DNA from: Oscillospiraceae bacterium | Lineage (GTDB): Bacteria; Bacillota; Clostridia; Oscillospirales; Ruminococcaceae | Assembly (NCBI GenBank): GCA_022508925.1 | Contig: JAFLUF010000002.1 | Location: 35,137 to 69,459 of the forward strand | Reading direction: 5' to 3' | DNA length: 34,323 nucleotides | Shown here: positions 1-7,979 of the stretch, one piece after another | How the letters are laid out: the number at the start of each line of letters is the position of its first letter | Numbering within the stretch: the stretch's first letter is position 1 | Translations under genes and position numbers: made by a program | The notes under the pieces: generated by a model | Told to the model about the DNA's origin: nothing | Seen by the model: only the letters and a program-made list of their open reading frames with translations | Databases searched by the model: none

Positions 1-205
1 AGCTTGACGAGCTTTGTTTTGACGAACTCGAGCTTGACGAGCTTTGTTTTGACGAGCTCGAGCTTGACGAGCTTTGTTTTGACGAGCTTTGTTTTGACGA
101 GCTTTGTTTTGACGAGCTCGAGTTTGACGAGCTTTGTTTTGATGAACTCGAACTTAATGAACTTACATTTGATGAACCTGAACTTGATGATGTTGATGAA
201 CTTCC
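1..205. repeat. 15-nt tandem repeat tract (TTGTTTTGACGAGCT / CGAGCTTGACGAGCT variants), coding for SSSKQ/SSSSS on the minus strand
   Basis: Direct reading: consecutive 15-mers ending in GACGAGCT, decaying to degenerate copies (GATGAACT) after about position 135. Confidence 0.85.
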
Positions 206-310
206 GACATCTACCACATTAACGATACTGTCATTTTCAACACCGGTTTGAGAGCAGCCGCTTATAACAAAGGCAACAGCAAGAAGCCCGGCTAAAATTT
301 TCTTTTTCAT
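1..310 (-). CDS. Putative lipoprotein with very long Ser/Lys/Gln low-complexity region; C-terminus truncated by the window edge
   Basis: Minus-strand reading from ATG at 310: MKKKILAGLLAVAFVISGCSQTGVENDSIVNVVDVGSSSTSSSSGSSNVSSLSSSSSKQSSSNSSSSKQSSS..., with a lipobox-like ISGC. The frame stays open to position 1, so the ORF track missed it and reported the antisense 4..222 instead. Confidence 0.75.
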   Translation of the reverse strand, partial: MKKKILAGLLAVAFVISGCSQTGVENDSIVNVVDVGSSSTSSSSGSSNVSSLSSSSSKQSSSNSSSSKQSSSKQSSSKQSSSSSSSSKQSSSSSSSSKQSSSS

Positions 311-403
311 ATACTTTCACCCAATTATGCTATGTATTATATTATATATCTATACACAGTAATTTTATCATATTCGACACAAGTTGTCAAGCGGTTTAAA
401 CAA

Positions 404-431
404 AAAGAGTGCAGAAAATTCTGCACTCTTT
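404..431 (-). terminator. Intrinsic terminator downstream of spoVT
   Basis: Perfect hairpin AAAGAGTGCAG-AAAATT-CTGCACTCTTT immediately 3' of the spoVT stop. Confidence 0.8.
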
Positions 432-437
432 AGAAAT

Positions 438-983
438 TTATTCTTCCATTTGCTTTCCGAAATACAGAGCCGCTGCCTGAACAAGAGCCGATTGCTCTGC
501 TGTCGCGGTATTTGTGGTATTGTCGGAGCTTAGCATTATTACCGCGCCGTTTACATCTCCCGAAGCCAATATCGGCGAGCATGCGAGCGCGTATCTGTCC
601 ACGCCTTCAATGGGATTGAGCTTTTTGTCGTTATCGCCTTTAAGCACATATGACTTACGCTGTTCTATCAGATCCTCAAGCGAACCGGAAACTCTCCGCT
701 CGATAATTTCCTTTTTGCTCATTCCCGATACCGCGATAACATGGTCACGGTCGCATATAACAGCGGGACAACCTCCTACTTTTGACAGAACATCGGCATA
801 TTGTGAGGCTGTAGAGCTGATCTCGCCCACGGGAGAATATTTCTTGAAAATCACCTCTCCCTCGGGACTTGTATAGATCTCGAGCGGATCTCCCTCCCTT
901 ATCCGCATTGTTCTGCGGATCTCCTTTGGTATTACAACGCGTCCGAGGTCGTCGATCCTGCGGACAATGCCGGTAGCTTTCAT
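438..983 (-). CDS. spoVT: Stage V sporulation protein T (AbrB-family transition-state regulator with GAF-like C-terminal domain)
   Basis: N-terminus MKATGIVRRIDDLGRVVIPKEIRRTMRIREGDPLEIY is the characteristic SpoVT SpoVT-AbrB domain; GGAGG RBS upstream. Confidence 0.93.
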   Translation of the reverse strand: MKATGIVRRIDDLGRVVIPKEIRRTMRIREGDPLEIYTSPEGEVIFKKYSPVGEISSTASQYADVLSKVGGCPAVICDRDHVIAVSGMSKKEIIERRVSGSLEDLIEQRKSYVLKGDNDKKLNPIEGVDRYALACSPILASGDVNGAVIMLSSDNTTNTATAEQSALVQAAALYFGKQMEE

Positions 984-1166
984 ATATTTTATTCCTCCAA
1001 TATTTTAAGATATTTGTTGTCGGAAGTTATTGTCTGCCATTTACAAAATTTTATTCATTTTTTCGACATCATTCTCTTCAAATAAATCTAAATAAGGAAA
1101 TTTAATATTGGAGAAACGGAATTATTATGTATTTTTATTAACCTATCGATTATATAAAACCAAAAA

Positions 1167-2537
1167 TCAGGATTTTTCAGCAGCCTGAAGATTTGAAAGC
1201 TTGCGCAAAAACCAAATCGCAAACGGCAGTGACGCGGCAGTTGTAAGCACGTCGGCGATAGCCTGAGAAAGCTGTATTCCGAGCAGACCGTGAGTGGCGC
1301 TAAGGATAAGCAGGATCGGGATAAAAAACAGCCCGCTCCGCATCATTGAAAGCAATGTCGCTATCCCCGATTTTCCCGCGCTCTGAAACATCATGTTAGA
1401 GCAAACCGCGACCGGCTGTAAAAACTGCCCGATAAACTGCGCCGATAGAGCAAACGTTCCTATTCTGATAACCTCGGGATCGTCTCTGAATAATCTTACC
1501 AGATCAGAGGAAAAGATAAGTCCTATCAACGCAACTGTTCCGAGCAGTATTTCACCGGCAATAAGCGTAAAGATAAACGCGCTTTTTACCCTGCCGTATT
1601 TTTTCGCGCCGTAGTTGAAGGCGCAGACCGGCTGAAAACCCTGTCCAATTCCGAGAGAAGTCGCAAATGTGAAGAAGCATATCCTGTTTACAATAGACAT
1701 TGCCGCGATCGCCTCATCGCCGTATGCCTCAGCGCTGTTATTAAGAAGCATTGTCGAAATGCTTGTAAGTCCCTGACGGACAAGACTCGGAAAGCCGGTT
1801 TTGCAGATGTCAAACCAATCAATGAAATTCTTGGAAATCATTCTAAACGAAATTTTTCCGGAAGTTTTTCCGCTAAAAAACATCGCCAACAGTATCCCGA
1901 AGCTTATACATTGAGAAACAGCGGTAGAAATTCCCGCGCCCGTTACCCCGAATTTGTAAACGCTCATCAGAAGCCAGTCTCCGAAGATATTGAGTATTCC
2001 TCCCGAGGCAAGTCCGACTGTAGCTAAAACCGCCTGCCCCTCAAATCTCAGGACATTGTTCAATACGCAGCTTGCGCACAAAAACGGCGCGGCGATAAGA
2101 ATATAGATCGCGTAGCTTCTCGCGTACGGCAGTATGGTGTCGGTACTTCCCAAAAGCTTCATAAAAGGGTCGATGAATATTATTCCGAAAACCGCAATAA
2201 TCGCTCCTGAAAGCAACGCGGCGAAAAATCCCGTCGAGCTGTATCTCGACGCTTTTTCAACATCCTTTGCGCCAAGAGCGCGTGAGCTGAGACTTCCCGC
2301 GCCCTGTCCGAACATAAAACCAAACGCCTGCAAAATGGACATAAGACCGAAAACGATACCAACCGCGCCCGAAGCGCTTGTTCCGTAGGTTCCGAGGAAA
2401 AATGTATCCGCCATATTGTATACGCTTGTGACAAGCATACTTAAGGTAGTCGGTATTCCGAGCTTTATAACAAGTTTAGGAATAGGCGTCTCGGTCATTT
2501 TTTTATATTGGAGTTTTTCTCTTTCGGCTATATCCAT
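1167..2537 (-). CDS. MATE family efflux transporter
   Basis: 456 aa multi-TM protein with MATE-type repeats (PIPKLVIKLGIPTTLSMLVTSVYNMADTFFLG...). Confidence 0.9.
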   Translation of the reverse strand: MDIAEREKLQYKKMTETPIPKLVIKLGIPTTLSMLVTSVYNMADTFFLGTYGTSASGAVGIVFGLMSILQAFGFMFGQGAGSLSSRALGAKDVEKASRYSSTGFFAALLSGAIIAVFGIIFIDPFMKLLGSTDTILPYARSYAIYILIAAPFLCASCVLNNVLRFEGQAVLATVGLASGGILNIFGDWLLMSVYKFGVTGAGISTAVSQCISFGILLAMFFSGKTSGKISFRMISKNFIDWFDICKTGFPSLVRQGLTSISTMLLNNSAEAYGDEAIAAMSIVNRICFFTFATSLGIGQGFQPVCAFNYGAKKYGRVKSAFIFTLIAGEILLGTVALIGLIFSSDLVRLFRDDPEVIRIGTFALSAQFIGQFLQPVAVCSNMMFQSAGKSGIATLLSMMRSGLFFIPILLILSATHGLLGIQLSQAIADVLTTAASLPFAIWFLRKLSNLQAAEKS

Positions 2538-2564
2538 TTCATTACCCTGTTTCTTTTTATAATT

Positions 2565-2930
2565 TCATTGTTGCTCGTCAAATCTTGTACGAAGCTTTTC
2601 AAGCGCTTTTTTCTCTATCCTTGAAATGTATGAACGTGAAATTCCCATCTGCTTTGCTATTTCGCGCTGAGTCATAGGCTTTATAACTTTTCCGTTTTTA
2701 TCGGCTACTCCATAACGCTTGCAGATTATTTCGCGTTCGCGCCCGTCAAGCTCTTCCGAGATAAATCTGTACAGCTTTTCACTGTTGATCTTAAGCTCGG
2801 CTGACTGCTCAACATTTATGTCGCTGCTGTAAATATCCTCAATCGTAAGCGAATTTCCCTCCGCGTCGCAGTCAATAGGCTCGCTTAAAAACACTTCTTC
2901 GCGGCGGTGTTTTATTTTCCGGAAGTACAT
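2565..2930 (-). CDS. Sigma-K-like sporulation sigma factor, C-terminal half only (from end of region 2 through region 4)
   Basis: MYFRKIKHRREEVFLSEPIDCDAEGNSLTIEDIY...MTQREIAKQMGISRSYISRIEKKALEKL matches the C-terminal half of SigK (SpoIIIC-like). Regions 1/2 are absent and there is no Shine-Dalgarno before the apparent ATG. Confidence 0.75.
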   Translation of the reverse strand: MYFRKIKHRREEVFLSEPIDCDAEGNSLTIEDIYSSDINVEQSAELKINSEKLYRFISEELDGREREIICKRYGVADKNGKVIKPMTQREIAKQMGISRSYISRIEKKALEKLRTRFDEQQ

Positions 2931-2969
2931 TTTAATTTGGTTAGCAATTACACACCTTCGGAAACATAA

Positions 2970-3380
2970 CTATATCAAGATCCCGTTGCAGTGGTCTATC
3001 TCATGCTGAATGATCTGCGCGGTAAAATCCGTATAGGTTTTGATGCGGGACTGAAGCTTTTCATTTTCAAATTTCACCTTTATTGATCTGTACCGCTTTG
3101 CTTTGCGTGTCCCGCTGAGCGACAGACAGCCTTCCTCGGCTTCATAAGCCCCGGAGCATTTTATGATTTCGGGATTGAACATAACCGTATACACGCCGTT
3201 ATCGTTAAACACGATTATGCGCTTTGAAACGCCTATCATATTCGCCGCCATTCCGACACAATGCTCCGAGTTCGCCTTAAGCGTATCGAGCAAATCAAGG
3301 GCAGTCTGTATGTCCGATTCGTCTGCTGCCTGTGATTTCATTTGCAGAATAAACGTATCATGTATGATTTCTCTTATCAT
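2970..3380 (-). CDS. Peptide deformylase-like protein with altered motif I
   Basis: Motifs EEGCLSLSG and QHEIDHCNGILI are deformylase motifs II and III; motif I reads CVGMAANM instead of GxGxAAxQ. Confidence 0.85.
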   Translation of the reverse strand: MIREIIHDTFILQMKSQAADESDIQTALDLLDTLKANSEHCVGMAANMIGVSKRIIVFNDNGVYTVMFNPEIIKCSGAYEAEEGCLSLSGTRKAKRYRSIKVKFENEKLQSRIKTYTDFTAQIIQHEIDHCNGILI

Positions 3381-3637
3381 CTGTTTGCACTGCTTTCGAT
3401 TTCCTGAAGCTCAAATCTGTATTTCTGACAGGCGTCGGGATATTTCTCCCGGTCAACCTCTTCCAAAAACATTCTGAGAGGACGCACCCACAATGCTCCG
3501 TCACCGTACAGCTTTCGGTAGACGATCATTTCCTCATTGGTTTCTGAGTCTAAGGCAACAGCTTCCGCGAGATAATAGTCACCCTTAAAATGTCTGTAAA
3601 TTCTGCCAAGCTTTATCTCCATATCCGTTCCTCTCAC
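3377..3637 (-). CDS. DUF1653 domain-containing protein
   Basis: GRIYRHFKGDYYLAEAVALDSETNEEMIVYRKLYGDGALWVRPLRMFLEEV is the DUF1653 signature. Confidence 0.85.
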   Translation of the reverse strand: MRGTDMEIKLGRIYRHFKGDYYLAEAVALDSETNEEMIVYRKLYGDGALWVRPLRMFLEEVDREKYPDACQKYRFELQEIESSANR

Positions 3638-4125
3638 TCCATTTTATTTAAAAACGCACTGAGAAATCTGTGCGCCAGACTTCCCTGAAATATCTCGCGT
3701 TCAACTTCATCTATGGTAAACCACCTCGCGCTGTCCACTTCTTTCTCGGCAATATGGAGTTCTTCTGTGTTAGCGACACACGAAAAGTTAAGCATAAGGG
3801 TGTTGCTCGGCTCAAAAAACTCGCTTTTATTGAACTTCACATCTTCGACCTCTACTCCAAGCTCCTCCAGAACCTCACGCTTAACAGCATCTTCCGCTGA
3901 CTCTCCTCTGTTTACATAGCCCGCGACAAGAATATATTTATCCCTGCCGTACTGTTTTATCAGCACGATCTTATCATGCTCCGGGCTTAAGACCACCATA
4001 CTTACCGCGGTGTTGTAAATTGGAAAACGAAACTTGCCGCAGCTTTCACACCAGCTGACCTCTCCCTCTCCGTCAAGCGCTTTCATTACAAGTCTTGTTC
4101 CGCATTCATAACAGTAATTCATCAT
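3634..4125 (-). CDS. NUDIX hydrolase with N-terminal zinc ribbon (NAD(+) diphosphatase-like)
   Basis: CYECGTRL...CESCGK zinc ribbon followed by NUDIX-box-like AGYVNRGESAEDAVKREVLEELGVEV. Confidence 0.88.
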   Translation of the reverse strand: MMNYCYECGTRLVMKALDGEGEVSWCESCGKFRFPIYNTAVSMVVLSPEHDKIVLIKQYGRDKYILVAGYVNRGESAEDAVKREVLEELGVEVEDVKFNKSEFFEPSNTLMLNFSCVANTEELHIAEKEVDSARWFTIDEVEREIFQGSLAHRFLSAFLNKME

Positions 4126-4158
4126 TTGCGCTCCTCTCTTTATCCAAATTATATCTTA

Positions 4159-4530
4159 TCACATTTCCCGATCATTGTCAACAATAAGCTCCCAATAGTA
4201 TTTTCTGTCGCATACAGGAAAATCGTCCAGAACACCGTGCTCGGGGTCATAAAATACGCCGTCAAGGTACAGCGACCAATGCCAGCACCTCGGAGTTTCA
4301 AGACTCAGAAGAGCGCAGTGCGGCAAATCGGCTTTTGTCTGCGCCTGCTTGCGCTCGGGGGAAAGCGTTATTCCGTTATCCGAGAGCACTTGTTTCATTT
4401 CCCTAAGTGTTGTTTCGCGGTCGTTTTTCAGATATTCGCAGATTCTCTCCGGACTTGTATCCAGAAGCATTGCCAGAACCGCCTGCCCGCATTGCAGATC
4501 TGTGGGCTCATGAATATAGTTTACTATCAT
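4159..4530 (-). CDS. C39-like papain-fold cysteine peptidase domain protein
   Basis: QCGQAVLAMLLD (Cys), then HWSLYLDGVFYDPEHG (His/Asp), as in C39-like domains. Confidence 0.6.
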   Translation of the reverse strand: MIVNYIHEPTDLQCGQAVLAMLLDTSPERICEYLKNDRETTLREMKQVLSDNGITLSPERKQAQTKADLPHCALLSLETPRCWHWSLYLDGVFYDPEHGVLDDFPVCDRKYYWELIVDNDREM

Positions 4531-4552
4531 AATTATTCTTTAATATTACAAT

Positions 4553-4679
4553 TCAACCGTCTTTTCAAAAGGCGAGCCGCCTTTGGCAACACGTTCCACA
4601 CGCGTAACGTTACCAAACGCTGTTGCTCGAGTCGTGCGATACTTCTGTATCACACGCTCCTTAAAGAAAAGACGGTTGA
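4553..4679 (-). ncRNA. Candidate structured RNA (four-way junction) or small MITE-like inverted-repeat element
   Basis: Perfect 14-bp terminal inverted repeat TCAACCGTCTTTTC/GAAAAGACGGTTGA enclosing three further hairpins. One internal pair is a G-U wobble only on the minus strand. Confidence 0.5.
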
Positions 4680-4684
4680 TTTTT

Positions 4685-4927
4685 TTACTTAGCTCTCTGC
4701 ACAAGTATATCGATCATTTCGCCGACATTTTTCATTCCGCTTACCTCGCGCATTGTAAAACGCATTTTAAACGCCTTTTCAACCGCCGCGATAAGACTGA
4801 TATGCTCAAGACTGTCCCATGCTTCAATATCGTCGGCAGTTGTACTGTCTGAGAGTTCGATCTTCTCATCGTCAAAAACGCTTCTGAAAACATCCGTCAG
4901 TTTTACGGTTATTTCTTCCCTGTTCAT
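4685..4927 (-). CDS. Acyl carrier protein (phosphopantetheine attachment site)
   Basis: DSL motif in context: DIEAWDSLEHISLIAAVEKAFKMRF. Start taken at MNREE with GAGGAG RBS rather than the ORF-track Met at 4942. Confidence 0.88.
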   Translation of the reverse strand: MNREEITVKLTDVFRSVFDDEKIELSDSTTADDIEAWDSLEHISLIAAVEKAFKMRFTMREVSGMKNVGEMIDILVQRAK

Positions 4928-4931
4928 AAAA

Positions 4932-6713
4932 TCACTCCTCATTTACAGAAATTACTTTGTTTTTATATTCGTAGTCCGCTGTCCGAAGCCGCCATACAGT
5001 GCTTCCGTTATCGTCCGAGATCTTATCAAATCCGAATTTTTCATACAGATCCTTTACCATTGAATTCTTTTTGGTCGGATAGTAATAACCGACGATCTCG
5101 GTTATTCCGGCTTGTTTAGCCTGCCTTACAAGCTCGTCCAGCATCGCAAGCTCCATATCGCGCTTTAAAACACGACAGCTCATCAGCCAGAGGTCTATAT
5201 GAAGCTTCTCATTGTTCTTACGGCCGATCACGACTGAAACAATACCGTTATCGCCGAATTTATCGCAAAGCCTTCCGCAAAGGCGGATATACGCGGGATC
5301 TTTCGCGCACGCCTCCATTTCGCTCTGAGTATAACGCTTTGTGGTAAGATTGAACTGATTGCTTTTGTTTGTAAGCTGTGTGATGCGCGGAATGTGTATC
5401 TCATCGAAATCGCGTATCTGCGCTTTCATTTCAAGACTTAACAAAAACTCTCCGTAATTCGAGTATTTTTTCTCAAGAGAGGCTCTCTCGGCATTCGCGC
5501 GGTACATTTCATTGCGCTGAGCGTCATCTTTTGAAAGCGTAGTCACTTCAAAAAAGCCAAGCCTGTCAAGCGCCTTTACGCATTCTTCGGGACTGTCGAA
5601 ATCAACAACAGCCGCCTCGGGTAGCTGTGCGCGGACGATCTCACGCTCGGCGGGATTGTCATCCACAAAAACAATACTCTCCGGCAAAAGATTAAGCTCG
5701 CTTTCGGTCTCCTCAAGATTAAGCCATTTTTCATTCCAGTTTGCTTTTATACAGGCAAAATCCTCGGGTTTTAATATCCCGTCGGGATGTTCAAGTCCCA
5801 AAAGCGCGTTTTCGCGGTCATTTTTCGAGCAAACCGTAAGCAGAACACCAAGCTTTTTATGCTCTTTAAAATACTCCTGAACAGCTGAAAAAGTCTGTCC
5901 CTCGCTTGTTTCACTGCCTATCTCAATGCCGGACTGTCCGTCGTCGCCGATGACTCCACCCCAGAGAGTGTTGTCAAGATCAAGCGCGAGAAGCTTTTTG
6001 TTCCTGCCCATGATAGAACAAATTATCTTTGACAGATTAAACGCAAAGTCGGGTATCGCGTCGAGGTTCATCGCGTATTTATACAAATGCCAATATCGCG
6101 GCTGTGACCACCTTTCCAGCCCGTAGGACGCGGAAACATAATTTATATCGTTGATGTAGAAGTTCTTATGCGTTTCGGAATAATCGTAGAACTTGCAGTT
6201 AAGGCGCGTTATGAAGTCGATTTTTCCGTAAGAACAGCCTGCCTCGCGGTTTCCCATAAGCCTGTAATACGGAAGCTCGAAGTTGTTTTGAATGATCGGA
6301 CAACCGAATCTCTCCGAAAGCGCCGTCCACATCTGCTCAAAGCGAGAATACTCGCTGTCAAGCTTTGTGTTTACCTCTTCTCTGCTCTCAAGTATCTCGG
6401 GAAAGCTTTCTATGTTTCGCGTCGTCGTGTGAATAAAAATCAGTTCGGGTCCAAACGCGCTGAGCTCGTCATTCCCGAAAACCGCGTCGTTATAGTACTG
6501 AGCGTACTCCGACTCGTAAAACTCGGGAGCTATCCCGCGCTGTCTGAGAAACAGCTCGAGAATCTTTACTATATCAGAAGTCGTCGAGCCGCCAAGAACA
6601 GCGATCTTCAGCTTTATCGCTTCATTTTCGCGCTCTTTAAGTATGCGCAGCAGCTTTTTCTTATCCTGCAGTATCTTTGTGCCGTCAAAGGGCGGCGTAA
6701 GTTCAGTCAGCAT
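4932..6713 (-). CDS. FkbH-like HAD-IIIC family protein with C-terminal GNAT domain
   Basis: HAD motif I LALDLDNTLWGGVIGDDG, VDDNPAEREIVR, and C-terminal GNAT-like LDELVRQAKQAGITEIVGYYYPTKKNSMVKDLYEKFGF; AAGGAG RBS. Confidence 0.9.
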   Translation of the reverse strand: MLTELTPPFDGTKILQDKKKLLRILKERENEAIKLKIAVLGGSTTSDIVKILELFLRQRGIAPEFYESEYAQYYNDAVFGNDELSAFGPELIFIHTTTRNIESFPEILESREEVNTKLDSEYSRFEQMWTALSERFGCPIIQNNFELPYYRLMGNREAGCSYGKIDFITRLNCKFYDYSETHKNFYINDINYVSASYGLERWSQPRYWHLYKYAMNLDAIPDFAFNLSKIICSIMGRNKKLLALDLDNTLWGGVIGDDGQSGIEIGSETSEGQTFSAVQEYFKEHKKLGVLLTVCSKNDRENALLGLEHPDGILKPEDFACIKANWNEKWLNLEETESELNLLPESIVFVDDNPAEREIVRAQLPEAAVVDFDSPEECVKALDRLGFFEVTTLSKDDAQRNEMYRANAERASLEKKYSNYGEFLLSLEMKAQIRDFDEIHIPRITQLTNKSNQFNLTTKRYTQSEMEACAKDPAYIRLCGRLCDKFGDNGIVSVVIGRKNNEKLHIDLWLMSCRVLKRDMELAMLDELVRQAKQAGITEIVGYYYPTKKNSMVKDLYEKFGFDKISDDNGSTVWRLRTADYEYKNKVISVNEE

Positions 6714-6738
6714 AACTTCTCCTTAACACAGAGTAATC

Positions 6739-6773
6739 AACAAAACAAGGGGAAACCCCGCAAGGGTATCCCC
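6739..6773 (-). terminator. Intrinsic terminator or attenuator between the DHHW gene and the FkbH gene
   Basis: Minus strand GGGGATACCC-TTGCG-GGGTTTCCCC (one mismatch) followed by TTGTTTTGTT. Confidence 0.55.
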
Positions 6774-6781
6774 GTAATATT

Positions 6782-7939
6782 TTAATACAGCTCTTTGAGA
6801 TTAGACTCGTTTGTTGAGCCAGTAGCGCTGAAAGTGTTCATAACAAACACAAGATCGGTAATGCCGTAATTTTTCGCGATTTCGACCGCGTTTACCTTGT
6901 TGCGCATATCGATTACGATTATCTCCTCAAAGGAGCTCGTAAGGAAAGGCACAAAAGCGTTTCCGTAGCTGTCCTTGATTATCATAAGCTTTCTGCCGTT
7001 TTTGCAGTCGGTCGTAACGTGTTTTATATCGTTATCAAGTCCGAATATCAGATACCACTCCGACGGGTCATACAAATCTATTGTAGCGGGCAGCTTTACA
7101 TTGGGATTTAAGACCTCTGTCATCTGAGTATCGTATTTTACCACATTGTAGGAATTTGGCGGAATATAATACGTAAAAGTATCGGGATTGTTCTTTATTC
7201 TCGAATCTCCGTTGCTGTAGTGATAAAGCGCACCCACAAAGCCCTCCCGTGTAACGGTCTCATACTCAGAAAGAGGCGTAAAGGAAACTCCCGCGGCCTT
7301 CGCAAACTCCTGCGCGGCATAATACGCTCCGAGCGGCTGCCAGTGGTGGTCTGTGCGGAAGAAAATATACTCGGACTTGTGCTTTTCAAATACGCTGTAA
7401 ACATCAACGGGCGTTACTCCGGAAAGATACCCGTTTATATTATCTATATTGTCCTTTTCGCTTGCCATATACTTTTTATACTCGTTGGGAAGGTAAAATG
7501 ACCCCGACGTCGGAGAAACAAGAGAATAGACCTTAACATCTCCGAGCAGCTCTTTAAACTTGTTAAGCTGCTTCGCATAATCCTGCCCTACCGCTTTTCC
7601 GCCGCCGTAAAGAGAAAACGTGCTTCCGTCATCAAATATCGCAAGACCTCCCGACAACTCGCCGTTGCCCATTGCGGGAGTCTGCGTTCCGGAAGAACTG
7701 CTTTGCGATTCCGAAGAACTGTCAGTTTTCTCCTCTGATGAAGAATCGACGGTTGAAGATGAATTCTCCGCTGAAGAATCGGAATCGACCGTTTCGGAAA
7801 AGCTGTTGTTTTCGTTCATGATAATATCGTTGATATCCGGCAGCGAGCCGTCATCAACAACAATATTACAGCCGCTTGAACATACAACCGCAAAAAGTGC
7901 TAAAACTGATGCAAGAATTTTTGTTGGATTTGTTTTCAT
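6782..7939 (-). CDS. DHHW-family (AlgJ/AlgX-like SGNH) lipoprotein with Ser-rich linker
   Basis: Lipobox VVCSSGC; Ser/Glu-rich linker; RTDHHWQPLGAYYAA; IIKDSYGNAFVPFL. AGGGGAA-type RBS. Confidence 0.85.
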   Translation of the reverse strand: MKTNPTKILASVLALFAVVCSSGCNIVVDDGSLPDINDIIMNENNSFSETVDSDSSAENSSSTVDSSSEEKTDSSSESQSSSSGTQTPAMGNGELSGGLAIFDDGSTFSLYGGGKAVGQDYAKQLNKFKELLGDVKVYSLVSPTSGSFYLPNEYKKYMASEKDNIDNINGYLSGVTPVDVYSVFEKHKSEYIFFRTDHHWQPLGAYYAAQEFAKAAGVSFTPLSEYETVTREGFVGALYHYSNGDSRIKNNPDTFTYYIPPNSYNVVKYDTQMTEVLNPNVKLPATIDLYDPSEWYLIFGLDNDIKHVTTDCKNGRKLMIIKDSYGNAFVPFLTSSFEEIIVIDMRNKVNAVEIAKNYGITDLVFVMNTFSATGSTNESNLKELY

Positions 7940-7979
7940 AATGCTTTCCCCTTTTATTATTCTGAGCTATTGCTCTTAA

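Noticed and set aside
1-205. CRISPR-like array
   Set aside because: Contiguous 15-nt repeats with no unique spacers and in-frame coding; a coding tandem repeat, not CRISPR. No CRISPR array was seen elsewhere.
4-222. 72-aa plus-strand ORF with TSFVLTSS repeats
   Set aside because: Antisense of the 15-nt repeat tract in the minus-strand lipoprotein gene, which has a signal peptide and lipobox; no RBS or plausible fold.
4680-4686. T-tract after the inverted-repeat element, read as a plus-strand terminator
   Set aside because: No plus-strand gene lies upstream, and internal pairing favours the minus strand.
4126-4692. 188-aa plus-strand ORF
   Set aside because: Spans the antisense of the C39-like gene and the structured inverted-repeat element; no protein-family features.
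6168-6785. 205-aa plus-strand ORF
   Set aside because: Antisense to the FkbH-like gene; no recognisable motifs.
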